A DNA stretch of 64,000 nucleotides, taken from assembly GCA_956465555.1 (NCBI GenBank), contig OY101131.1, forward strand, positions 881,469 to 945,468. Reading direction: 5' to 3'. The notes under the pieces were generated by a model. It did no database searches. It was not told where the DNA came from and saw nothing but the letters and a program-made list of their open reading frames with translations. The position numbers and the translations under genes are program-made. Below are positions 20,625-30,230 of the stretch, piece by piece. Numbering within the stretch: the stretch's first letter is position 1; each line of letters starts with the position of its first letter. The DNA is from Nitzschia sp. pyKryTriq1 (lineage: Eukaryota > Bacillariophyta > Bacillariophyceae > Bacillariales > Bacillariaceae).

Positions 20625-21102
20625 ACTTTAGTGGGATCGGGATTGAATGGATGAGGAAGCATTTCTGTCATGGAACGAATGGCAAACGACGCTGAAGCTC
20701 GAAGCTCCGACCTCCGTTTAGATGCTTCCTCTATCGTCACGCGGTGTTTATGATAGTGGCTTCGCTTCATCGCTAGCTGTGCCACCCACGTACGTGTAAT
20801 AGCTTTTTGTTAAAGTTCTGATACCTTGACAGAAAAACCGTTATTATCTGCGACATGCTAATCCTACGCGTATGCATCATACTTATGATACGAACATCTA
20901 CAGAACATACATACATACGGTCATTAGGAGGCGAACAGGAGGCGAAGCGTATCAAAATTCCGAAACAAGAGACATCGACAATGGCGCTCTTATACTGTAT
21001 CTTGCGCATCTCGCATCAACAAACTAATCAATAGTCAATAGCAAATACATATTTCAGGCAATACAACCGTCTCTTCAAGCTGTAGATTGTTGTATCTCAA
21101 GA
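20625..21102. promoter_or_regulatory. Divergent intergenic region
   Basis: Holds the 5' flanks of the SGNH gene (-) and the SLAC1-like gene (+). No ORF of interest. No recognisable promoter motif beyond AT-rich stretches near 20990-21060. Confidence 0.4.
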
Positions 21103-24099
21103 ATGACGAGTACTCGTCCATTTACAAGTACAAGTACAAGTACAAGTACAAGTACAAATGATGCTGCCGATAAAGCTGATGCGACTGATGAGGAAGGAGA
21201 AACAAAGAAGACGAGTGGTGATCATGGCACTACAAGTACAACAGCAGTAATACCACAACCACCACCCTCACCAACGCCGCCGCTGCCCCCACCGACAGTA
21301 TTGATATCGCCGTCATCTGAACCACTACCACAACCACCACCACAACAACAACAACAACAACAATTAGCACCTTCAATATTCTCCATTCCGAAACAACCAC
21401 GACAGTCGCTGGAGGAGGAGGAGCCTCCCAGAGCAAAGACACCATCAAGCAAATTCAATACAACAACAACAACTACTACTACTACTACTAGTAGAGACAC
21501 GCCAACTATCCGTTCATTCGCATCATCAGTATCAGCATCAGCATCAGCATCGGCATCGGCATCAGCATCGTTCTCGGCATCGTTATTGGCATCGGCATCC
21601 AATTCAACGTCATCATTGAGTCCCGCCAAGAAAGTGAGAAAATCCATATTTTTATCATCTCCTGCTATGAAAAATGGTGCTCTTCATCGCAAATCCCACA
21701 AGCGCCTGGCATCGATTGACGAGGGAGGAGTAGGAGGAGGAGGAGAAGAAGGAGGAGAAGGAGGAAGAGCACGGCAACAACCTGATCATGGCCAGCAGCA
21801 ACAACAACAACAACATGATCGTCTTTCTTCCGACGAATTATCATCCCTCTGGTCGACGATTGGATCATCATCGATATTTAACAGTCATCATGTACCAAGA
21901 AGCGGCAGTGGGAGTGATGATAGGGATAGGAATGGGAATAGAATGACGACAATGAGCAAGTTTAAACAAGATCAAGAGGAGCAGTTGGTCCTTCCTACCA
22001 AAGAGATGATGATCCTCGAAGCCAAACTCAATAGTGCGTTCGACCAAGAGAGCATGACAACAACGACGACGTCCACGTCGAATACGTCGAATGGTGACCA
22101 GCAGACAACAGCTACCGCCGCCACCACCACCACCACAACTCCGGGGTCGTCGTCGTCGTTAGCAGGAGCAGCAGCAGGAGCAGCAACCACAGCATTGTCG
22201 GAAAAACAAAAGAAGGAGTTCATTCAAGAATACATGTGGAAATTAGAACAAGAACGAGAATCGTTATTGGCCCAATGGAAGGCTGAATGGGAAGCTGAAC
22301 GTCAATTTCTCTTACGTGAACATGCGCAACAACAGCAGCAGCAGCAACAACAACAGCGGCGTCATCCTTTTGCCATATTCCAACGCTTGTTTCAAACATC
22401 TAAATCTTCTTGTTGGGAACCTTGTATTGAAGCCATCACTTCCATGTTGGCCACTGCCGAAGTCTTTGTCGCCAATCTCCCACTGACGATTGGCGCGGTG
22501 GGCCTTTCATGGGTGACCATGGGAACGGTCTGGTTCAAATTCATGGAAGAAACGGTAGATTTTTGCAAACCGGTTCATTATTATTCTCCCAACTGCGTCT
22601 TTCCCGAATTTCCTGGCTGTTTTGACTGTAGTGGTGGTGTTGACGACAACGACGAGACACCAACATCATCATTATCATCAACACAATACATCTATCAATG
22701 GGCGCTTTACTTTCATTTTGGTTGTTCCATCTTTGCGGGAATATGCTGCAGTCTCTTCTTTTGTAAGTTACTGGTAGCCGGAAAGCTTGTGGCTGACGAT
22801 CTTCGCAATCCCACGACTTCCACGCCCATGGGAGTGGTATGCATCGCTACCGAATGCGTCTTTGCGGGACGGGCGGGTATGGTGGGGGAAGCCATTGTCC
22901 TGATAACCTCTTGGTTTCATTTCTTTCTGGCCTTTTGGTTCCTTTACATGGCCGTCCTCCGCTTTGGACTTTGGCCGGATCCCGGATGGTTCCCCAATAC
23001 GGTCGGTCTGACGTATGGCGCCGTCAAGACATTTCTTTACTTTCCTCAAGTCGGTCTGTTCTTTCTCGCCTTTGCCGTCCTGCTCTTCTTTTCGATATTC
23101 TTTATTAGTGTCGTTCGAGTCGCCTTGTGCAATCCCAAAATCATTGCCGCCCCCGTGGCCTGGATTGGACTGAGCGCTCCAAGCATTACCATGTACGCCT
23201 TGACGTTGGTAGCTCAGCCTACTAGCCGTGACCGGGAACAATTGCTGCAGCACGACGCCGACTTGTCGCTGCATCATCGTGAACTATTGGTCCGATACTA
23301 TCTACCCTTGCAACATACCATGATGGTCTTGTCCCTCATAGGACTGGCATCGGCCGTAAGCGCTCTCATTGTACGATGGCCGACGTTTTCCAAGAAACCG
23401 TTCAGTCCGGCCCATGTCGCCTTTTGTTTCCCCACGCTATCCCACACCAATGCCGTCCAAGCCTACCGCGGCGCCGTCAATGCCTTTTCCACCAATTTGA
23501 GTCCTCTCTTTCATCGGGCCTTGTTTGCCTATTGGGTAGTCTTCTTGGTGGGTGGTACGGTGTTGAATCTGTACTTTACCACTCTTTATATGCAACGACT
23601 ACCATCATGGACCAAACTCGATATTGCCGACGAAGAAGAACCTCCGTCTCCCGAAGACACCTTTGTTCATGAAATGTTGGAAACGACCGGGGCGCATGAA
23701 ATGATGTTGCATCAACCATTCATGAGTCCGGCGGTATTGCAAGCCAACGAGGCGGGAACGCTACGAAGAGTACGACGGGGCACGCAAGAATTTCGCATCC
23801 ATGGTCCGTACATTCGAACAAGAAACGTTTCCGCGTTGGGATTTGATCCGACCATGGACTTGGAAGAATTGCGCAAGGAACGTGCCGAATTATTGGATTG
23901 GGTAGCCCGCAATGCTCCCCGAACCCGCAATCGTACCATGAGTAATCCCCTCTTTCTACTCGGAATCGGACAACCAGAACCACAACAACGAGGAGGTCGC
24001 GGTGGTGGTGGTGGTGGCGGCGAAAGGCCGTTCTATGGTACCTTTTCGAGGGGACATCAACGATCCTACACTACGACCCAGGTACTACCGCATGTTTAA
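21103..24099 (+). CDS. SLAC1/TehA (TDT) family anion channel-like protein with long low-complexity N-terminus
   Basis: A single exon of 998 residues. Residues 1-430 are low complexity (Thr, Ser, Gln, Gly and Ala runs coded by microsatellites) and end in a coiled, charged EYMWKLEQERESLLAQWKAE. About ten membrane segments follow at about 450-850: NLPLTIGAVGLSWVTMG, FHFGCSIFAGICCSLFF, LITSWFHFFLAFWFLYMAVL, GLTYGAVKTFLYFPQVGLFF, IGLSAPSITMYALTLVA and PFSPAHVAFCFPTLSHTNAV. The APSxxxxY and FSxxxxAFxFP patterns match the tellurite-resistance/dicarboxylate transporter-SLAC1 superfamily, whose plant members are guard-cell anion channels. The cytosolic C-terminus ends in a Gly-rich tail. A 33-bp piece of the 3' coding end is repeated downstream (24169-24203). 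It interrupts the glycan gene run and shares no obvious function with it. Confidence 0.65.
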   Translation: MTSTRPFTSTSTSTSTSTNDAADKADATDEEGETKKTSGDHGTTSTTAVIPQPPPSPTPPLPPPTVLISPSSEPLPQPPPQQQQQQQLAPSIFSIPKQPRQSLEEEEPPRAKTPSSKFNTTTTTTTTTTSRDTPTIRSFASSVSASASASASASASFSASLLASASNSTSSLSPAKKVRKSIFLSSPAMKNGALHRKSHKRLASIDEGGVGGGGEEGGEGGRARQQPDHGQQQQQQQHDRLSSDELSSLWSTIGSSSIFNSHHVPRSGSGSDDRDRNGNRMTTMSKFKQDQEEQLVLPTKEMMILEAKLNSAFDQESMTTTTTSTSNTSNGDQQTTATAATTTTTTPGSSSSLAGAAAGAATTALSEKQKKEFIQEYMWKLEQERESLLAQWKAEWEAERQFLLREHAQQQQQQQQQQRRHPFAIFQRLFQTSKSSCWEPCIEAITSMLATAEVFVANLPLTIGAVGLSWVTMGTVWFKFMEETVDFCKPVHYYSPNCVFPEFPGCFDCSGGVDDNDETPTSSLSSTQYIYQWALYFHFGCSIFAGICCSLFFCKLLVAGKLVADDLRNPTTSTPMGVVCIATECVFAGRAGMVGEAIVLITSWFHFFLAFWFLYMAVLRFGLWPDPGWFPNTVGLTYGAVKTFLYFPQVGLFFLAFAVLLFFSIFFISVVRVALCNPKIIAAPVAWIGLSAPSITMYALTLVAQPTSRDREQLLQHDADLSLHHRELLVRYYLPLQHTMMVLSLIGLASAVSALIVRWPTFSKKPFSPAHVAFCFPTLSHTNAVQAYRGAVNAFSTNLSPLFHRALFAYWVVFLVGGTVLNLYFTTLYMQRLPSWTKLDIADEEEPPSPEDTFVHEMLETTGAHEMMLHQPFMSPAVLQANEAGTLRRVRRGTQEFRIHGPYIRTRNVSALGFDPTMDLEELRKERAELLDWVARNAPRTRNRTMSNPLFLLGIGQPEPQQRGGRGGGGGGGERPFYGTFSRGHQRSYTTTQVLPHV

Positions 24100-24751
24100 A
24101 ACGTGGTCTGAGTATGTATTCCTGCTCGAACATCGAGCGCGGCTAGATTGATTGATTTGGACGAATTCAGACATCAACGATCCTACACTACGACCCAGGT
24201 ACTACAACAAACACCAGATTTCCCTTGAATGAGCATTTGTGATGCGGATTTACCCCTGAATCTTTGAGAATCATTAGCGACTGTGTGGCGCTTGTTCGTA
24301 TCCGATAGTACGTCCACCACCTCGAACTCCTTGTTCAAAGTATCAGGGATGAGCGATACTCCATCTTTTAGGTTGAGCGGTGTGAACGGTCCAGATTACA
24401 GATGCGTCTTCGACATCTCGGTCGGTCATGCCTGATTTCCTCTACTCCACTAGTAGTAGTAGAGTGGAGAGACTCCTTGTCTGCCTGTCTTCCACAAAGA
24501 CTACTACTAGTGCACTACTACTACTAGCAGGACTAGTACTAGCTACTTGAGACGACGTTGCTGGTGATGTAGTTCAAGAAGATATTGGGATTAATAGCCG
24601 TGAGTCCACTACGATTACTTGGGTTCATTGATTGATGATTACAGACTTCTGGGAGGAGGACCCACCGTGTCTGCTCACGAAAGAACAGAGCTGGAAAGGA
24701 CAATAAAGAAGCCCTTTGACGAACAAGGATGTACGCGTACCCTTCTATGAT
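24100..24751. other. Intergenic mosaic of gene-end fragments
   Basis: Three pieces of nearby gene ends lie side by side. At 24169-24203 is a copy of the last coding stretch of the upstream SLAC1-like gene (ATCAACGATCCTACACTACG). At 24206-24255 is a diverged copy of the 3' end of the gene at 28044 (CAGATTTCCCTTGAATGAGC). At 24256-24282 is a copy of the 3' flank of the GT32-like gene. The remainder has TAGTAGTAGAGTGGAGAG-type palindromes near 24450-24545. No gene is supported. Confidence 0.65.
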
Positions 24752-26173
24752 CTATTCGTTGGCACGGTCTTGGCAACACGTCCTCCAATCACCAACCAAA
24801 CGCTCGATCGTTTTTCGAATTACGTCCTGTGACACACAAAGATTAACAGCTCTTGCTTGGTTGCGCTCCTGCAAGCTCTTTGGCCACGAATAGTTCGCGG
24901 CTTGGTCCGACAAGTACAAGTACGAGTAGCCAATGTCTGAATGCCTCGCTAGACTTCCAAAGAATGCCGGAATGAGGTATTTGGGTGGAAAGATCTCAAG
25001 TAGCTGGCTGCACTTGCCGTTTTTGGCCAGAAAGGGCAATCCGGTTAATTGAGCCCCGTGGGGACTGATCAAAATATCCGTCCTCTGAAAGAATTTCACC
25101 TGTTCCTCGAACGAGCTGCTTTCGAAATATTCCAGGTCGACTTGATGGTGAAATGAAATGTTCGCGAGTGTATTCACAAGTTGTGCAGGATATGTAATGG
25201 ATCGTCCTTTATTTGGCATACGATTCAATATTCCGATGCGAGGAAATAGCACAGCTGCGGGGCTGTCGTCATCGCGGTCTTTCATTCCACAAAGGGGTCG
25301 CTCAAAGGTGGTCATTTCTTCCATCTTAAAAAGGTAATTATGTGCTAGCTGGTTGAGCTCGTGGACGTGGGAAATGATGTATCCGTCACGAATGTAAAAT
25401 GCAGCCGAAGAAACATTGACGCCTGTTTGGTTGTATTTTTCGTAAAGGGAGTTTTGATCGAGAATCTCAACACCCATTTCGTTTTGTAGGAGCTGGAAAT
25501 ACCCCTTTAGAAAATTATTTTTGTCCAACTGTGATTTCGTGCGTGAGGACACTAGTAGAAATTTTGGTCGATCCCCTTCTTCATCTAGGGGTTGCTGGTA
25601 GAAGGAGTAGCACGCATAGAGCTGCTGCATGGAGTGGGGAAAATGGAACCAGTTCATGCCATTGTCAGTCTTGTATTCGCACACCAGGGGTTCGTTCCGG
25701 CGGGTAGCAGGAGCAGAGGATGTATCGAAAAATTGGTTTTCAGCAAATCGACCGGAGACTTTGTAGACGGGTTGGTGGGGGTCGGGTGTGCAATACTCGT
25801 CGTTCTTGTGGTTCGTCTCCTCGTCCTTGGCGGGAAGCTGGTGGGTCTCCTCAAGCAGCACCGTTGAGGAATGATTTAAGCTACCATTTTTTACCTCATC
25901 AAAATAAGTCCTCGTCGAGTTTTTACTCTTCTCCGCAGCAGCAAGAGGTGCTTGTTCAGAATGATTTGAGCTGCCATTTACCTCATCAAAATAAGTGCTC
26001 GTCAAGTTTTTACTCTTCTCCGCAGCAGCAAGAGCTGCTTGTTGAGTATTTGGCACCCCCTGAAGCTGAGAGAGCGTCCTGGAGCTTCGAAGCATGCAAA
26101 CAACGACCAGGCTCGGGATGAGGATCATCAATGCAGCCACCTTGATCGAAAACCGCTTGATCGAAACCCGCAT
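24752..26173 (-). CDS. GT61-like glycosyltransferase
   Basis: A 473-residue type II membrane protein from the ATG at 26173; the frame extends upstream only to a TTG. A signal-anchor lies at residues about 11-28 (KVAALMILIPSLVVVCML). The stem contains two copies of a roughly 30-residue unit (LAAAEKSKN, then TYFDEV, then NHS). The C-terminal half has GT61/DUF563 features: RIGILNRMPNKGRS, EEQVKFFQRTDILISPHGAQL with His at 372, then LLEIFPPKYL and HSDIGYSYLYL. GT61 includes plant xylan arabinosyl/xylosyltransferases and animal POMGNT2/EOGT. The donor sugar here is unknown. Many N-x-S/T sites sit in the stem repeat, consistent with a lumenal location. Confidence 0.85.
   Translation of the reverse strand: MRVSIKRFSIKVAALMILIPSLVVVCMLRSSRTLSQLQGVPNTQQAALAAAEKSKNLTSTYFDEVNGSSNHSEQAPLAAAEKSKNSTRTYFDEVKNGSLNHSSTVLLEETHQLPAKDEETNHKNDEYCTPDPHQPVYKVSGRFAENQFFDTSSAPATRRNEPLVCEYKTDNGMNWFHFPHSMQQLYACYSFYQQPLDEEGDRPKFLLVSSRTKSQLDKNNFLKGYFQLLQNEMGVEILDQNSLYEKYNQTGVNVSSAAFYIRDGYIISHVHELNQLAHNYLFKMEEMTTFERPLCGMKDRDDDSPAAVLFPRIGILNRMPNKGRSITYPAQLVNTLANISFHHQVDLEYFESSSFEEQVKFFQRTDILISPHGAQLTGLPFLAKNGKCSQLLEIFPPKYLIPAFFGSLARHSDIGYSYLYLSDQAANYSWPKSLQERNQARAVNLCVSQDVIRKTIERLVGDWRTCCQDRANE
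25869..26045 (-). repeat. 90-bp tandem duplication in the GT61-like stem
   Basis: Two direct copies begin at 25869 and 25959 with a few substitutions and a small indel. Both keep the reading frame and each adds N-glycosylation sequons (NxT/NHS) to the stem. Confidence 0.85.
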
Positions 26174-28043
26174 CTTCTGCAATTCGCACAACGAACAACG
26201 AATCGAGAAAGTGAGCGCACTGTTAGAAACAGTGTATTGAATGCGTCGCTCTACACGTCAATCAAACGGTGTCTTGTTAACAGGATTGTTTTGAGGAGAA
26301 GCAAGCTACAGTAATAGCTTGTCCGCGCCGCAACTTTCTCTATTTCACGTCGGCTTCATAAGTCGACGCGAGGCTCCGAATCCCTTTTGGAGTTTCTACG
26401 AGAGGCCTTCAGATGTCCGAGTGTGGTTTGGCGCTGGCAGCGCGAGATTGCGTAACTCATGGGAGCGCATAGCACGGCGCAAGCGATAATACCCAATCAA
26501 TGGTATCTCAATGGAATCTCACCATAGGAAACAGTCAATTGAAAACATGAAACATTTAAATTGTAACGCTCAGCGCTTCTCATAATCGACAGGTTACCTA
26601 CGGATCGGTTGAGTCGGAAAGTCCAGCTTTCGACCGAGTGGACTCCTACTGGAACGATTGGCGATCCCGAAGTCTCTATAGATTCTATCCCGGTGTAAAA
26701 ACACCCGTATTAATATTGCAATTCAAGATATCATTGAACAATTTTCATGTTTACTGCAATTGACAGTAATTATTGTTATACTGATACAATTATGTTTTAG
26801 TTATCATAGATGGTAGCTCCATTTTTTCGAATATGCTCCATAGTGCTTCCACAGTCTTGTCTTGTTGTCATAATAAAATTGAGTCTGTATTCTCTACCGT
26901 CCTTCTTGAGGAGTTTGGAAAGGGCTCCGAATCCCTTTTGGAGTTTCTTGTTCTCGAACCCACTTCCAATGTCTTCAAAGTTACCTTCGCCTCCGCGGGA
27001 ATTGGTGGCGGGGGGGGGGGGGGGGTGCGTCTGCATGTTCCTACTTTGTCATATACAGTACGCGCGTTGACTGGGCTTGGGGATTCTTCCTTGGACTCGT
27101 CGATTCGCTCGTATTCTCCAACTCAGTACCAATACTACTACAGTATTATGAATGATTGGCTCTTCTCTTCTTTGCGGATGGGTTCCAACCCGGAAAATCA
27201 GCATCGTCCGGTAGACCCCTGTCAATCATTATCTGTGCCCATTTTCTCTTCAGTTGTTTTGAATCTGACATTTATTGTATCCTTCGGGTATTATGACCAG
27301 AAACGATACATAGTAAAGAAATATGAAATCTGTTTATTACCGACAGGGGAGAACAATAAGTCCGCCCAACGCGGCCATTTTTTGAATTCGAATCGAAATT
27401 CAAACCTCCCAGGATACTACTTCCACACCATCATCCTCGTCGTGACATGAACCACTAGAGTTCCATGTAGATCTTCCTGTGGATCATCCAGACGAAGGGG
27501 ATATTGAATTCCGGTGGTTGAAACTAGAATCGGGATAAGGTATTGATCGAATAGCGAGTAGCAATGGATCGCTATCGCCGATCGAACAGTCGCATCAGCC
27601 CGAAAAGGCAGTATCATCGGCATCATCCTTATCTCGCGAAGCGCTACATGTGGTGCAGAAGATTCCATTGTTGAGAGATGAATGTCACGTTCCTACCTTC
27701 CTACAAACGTTGAATTTGTCTCCTTCTTGTTCTTCGTTCGACCAGAAGCTCTTTTGCGGCGCGATCAGATGTAGCTTCTATAGTTTTCTACCTTCCTCCG
27801 ATAGTTTAGGATCTGTAATCATCACTAGTATACTGGAGAGTAATTTTTCGTCCCCGATGCTGGCTACAAAAGGCCCCACGACCGTCGTCGTCCCGATGCT
27901 GGTGACAGAAAAGCCAAAGTAGGCACAAAGAAAGCTCGCACCCTCCCGACAATGCAAGCAAAGCCGAGCAGCACGTCATGCGCTGACGCTTGCGAAGAGT
28001 GATCAATTCGGGCTCTTTCTTCTTTAAGTCATGATCGTGCTCC
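26174..28043. other. Long intergenic region with dispersed repeat copies B and C
   Basis: Contains repeat copy B at about 26362-26400 (GACGCGAGGCTCCGAATCC) and copy C at about 26921-26980 (GGGCTCCGAATCCC, then TTCTCGAACCCACTTCCAAT). A pure G run lies at about 27009-27026. An open frame at 26833-27450 crosses copy C and the G run and shows no domain, so I do not call it a gene. From 27450 to 28043 there are only short frames and no recognisable feature. Confidence 0.6.
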
Positions 28044-29123
28044 TCAATAGAAACCAATTCGATGTGTTCGATTGAAGGTAAGTACAAACAACAGATTTCC
28101 CTCGAATGAACATTCGTGATGCGATTTGACCCTACTTGATTCCAAGGTGGGGTGACATCCTTCCGAGAAGCCTTCGGACAACTGCTGTTGCATTAATTCG
28201 CCCATTCCACGAATATGGTCCCTTGGGTAGGCGTTGTTATGCGATGGATTCCACACATTGATATTATCGTACATCTTGAAGACAAATGGCTCCTCTAAAT
28301 TCGCTCTGTCAACCAGGTCACGTTGGGAAAGTGACCACGCTTGATCGTCCTTCATGGTCGAATACGGCAGATATTGATCCATTGATTTCTCGGCAAAGCA
28401 ATTTAGATTTGCATCGGCCCCATAAAGATACTTGGCACCTGTATACACCCTGCGGTAGTTGAAGGCGATGATCTTGGCCAGTTCCGTCTCATTTGCCAAT
28501 TGATCGAGCACTACCTGTTTGGGTTGGCTTACTTTCGTATCTCCGTCCATAAAACAATAGTGACTCTCGGGAGCTTCTCCGCGGAGCTTGGCGATCTTTC
28601 GTCTCCGGTTGGCGAGATAATACATGGTGTTTCGAGCAGTGGTCCACGTGGATCCTGGTAAATTGAACTGGTTGTTCGATGTATCGTTATAGGTCAAAAT
28701 TGTGTCGCACAGCTCTGGATTGCATTCTTTCCCCTTTCGAGTCGTCGGGCACAAACAAAAAAAATGCGCCGGCTTGTAGGAGGGGAGCTGGTTGTTGTTG
28801 TTGACAATAGTAGAGACAGGGATGGTGCCGCCGGTCGTGTTGTTATTTGAGCGGCTAGTACTACTTGTCGACGATGAGAAGAAGGCCAAGGGCTCGTCTC
28901 CTCCTCCTCCGTCGACTCGATATTCAGTGCAATCATGGTGCCATGCTGCATACTGTCCGGAGAAGAAAAACTGATTCGACAACCACAGAACAAACACCAC
29001 TGCCAACAAGAACGACCCTGGTGCATGCTTACGGGTAGTACTACTACTAGGCGCGTAGTAATACCGACGAAAGGGAAGAAAACTAGCTGGCGGGGGGTTT
29101 TCTTGACGGATAGTCATTTGCAT
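28044..29123 (-). CDS. Putative Golgi glycosyltransferase of unassigned family (DGD motif)
   Basis: A 359-residue type II membrane protein. A signal-anchor lies at about residues 36-54 (PGSFLLAVVFVLWLSNQFFF), then a Ser/Thr/Asn-rich stem and a compact lumenal domain. The visible blocks are HFFCLCPTTRKGKECNPELC, STWTTARNTMYYLANRR and HYCFMDGDTKVSQP with D193-G-D195 as a likely metal/nucleotide-sugar site, then IIAFNYRRVYTGAKYLYGAD and NCFAEKSMDQYLPYS. I know similar TAR...YCFMDDD-type proteins in algae only as hypothetical proteins, so the assignment is by motif and context. The C-terminal coding segment has a diverged copy at 24206-24255. Confidence 0.65.
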   Translation of the reverse strand: MQMTIRQENPPPASFLPFRRYYYAPSSSTTRKHAPGSFLLAVVFVLWLSNQFFFSGQYAAWHHDCTEYRVDGGGGDEPLAFFSSSTSSTSRSNNNTTGGTIPVSTIVNNNNQLPSYKPAHFFCLCPTTRKGKECNPELCDTILTYNDTSNNQFNLPGSTWTTARNTMYYLANRRRKIAKLRGEAPESHYCFMDGDTKVSQPKQVVLDQLANETELAKIIAFNYRRVYTGAKYLYGADANLNCFAEKSMDQYLPYSTMKDDQAWSLSQRDLVDRANLEEPFVFKMYDNINVWNPSHNNAYPRDHIRGMGELMQQQLSEGFSEGCHPTLESSRVKSHHECSFEGNLLFVLTFNRTHRIGFY

Positions 29124-29218
29124 CTAAGAGTTCGTTCCACCACTTACTGGAGATCGCAACTGATAATGATAATGATGATGATGATGAATGCGGGAAAGAT
29201 GTGTCGCGACGACGCGAG

Positions 29219-29575
29219 GCTCCTTGAAGAGATTGGAAGTGGTGAGGACTCGAACGAGTCATCTGGTCCCCAAAAATGGACATTTCTGCCATCCGTTGGA
29301 AATGACCAAAACAGAAGATCAACGAAAAGGAGCAGTGACGATGGCACACAAATCTTTCGACCACCGAGATCGAGATATTACATTAGTTGAAAAGCTTGCT
29401 CTACGAGTAAGCCAATAGAAATTTTATGAAATTTTAAGCTATCCCCCTTGCATCCAGCGCCTTCGAAAAATGGCCTCGTCCTTTACCAACCCTTGGTCAT
29501 TTCCAACGGATGGCAGAAATGACTATTTTGGGACCAGATGACTCGTTCGAGTCCTCACCACTTCCAATCTCTTCA
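29219..29575. mobile_element. Inverted-repeat (MITE-like) element with about 80-bp arms
   Basis: The left arm, about 29228-29309, and the right arm, about 29497-29576, are inverted complements with only a few mismatches (GAAGAGATTGGAAGTGGTGA and GGACTCGAACGAGTCATCTG in the left arm). The spacer is about 190 bp and has no ORF of note. The left flank GACGCGAGGCTCC and the arm end AGAGATTGGAAG match the two ends of the dispersed repeat at 13392, so the element appears to belong to, or to have inserted in, that repeat family. High arm identity implies a recent origin or gene conversion. No clear target duplication was identified. Confidence 0.65.
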
Positions 29576-29576
29576 A

Positions 29577-30230
29577 TGATGAGCGAGAAAGATCTCTCGT
29601 TCGTCCTCATCAGTGGTGGAGAAGAAAAAATGGACGACTGGCAGACGCGCCACAATGCAATTGTTGGACCAAATGGACTACAAATAATCGTATGAGAATA
29701 ACAACATGTAGTTGTAGTAGACAATGTTGGTTACATATTTTTAAAATTTTGATGTCAATAGAAGAGTCTTGATATGCCGATAAGATGATACTCAAGAAAT
29801 TCGATGTTGCTTACCACCACAGGGATACAACCGTGTCGTATCACTCGCCACAAACTGCGATTGGCCAGATTGTCTCCCCGAATGACAAGGCATTAACGTG
29901 CGGCCGCTTGCAAAATCGTCCAACTGCTTCGACTAGTGGGACCACTTTCACAGCCCCACGTCGCATGCTGGACGAATAATGTACATAATATGATATTAGG
30001 TAGTAGGTAGTATTAGTTATTTTAAAATAAATAAATAACAAGTGAGAGGGGCGGAAGAGGACGCGAACTATGCTGGAAGACGAAGAAAAAGAAGAAGGAG
30101 AAGCATATACGACGAGTCATCAGTCGTACGAGAAGGAGGCGGTGATGATGATGGAAAAACACCACATAGGAGTGCTGCCATTTATATTCTTTCTTCTTCT
30201 TATTCTTCTTCTTTCTCTTCTTCTTGTTGT
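29577..30230. other. Intergenic, no supported gene
   Basis: Contains short overlapping frames on both strands and a TAGTAGGTAGTA tract with AT-rich sequence near 29990-30035. The 3' end includes the terminator side of the desaturase gene, with a CTTCTTCTT run near 30190-30225. Confidence 0.5.

Noticed and set aside
26833-27450. 205-codon plus-strand open frame
   Set aside because: It crosses a dispersed repeat copy and a pure G run, has no domain and has no matching splice or leader signals.
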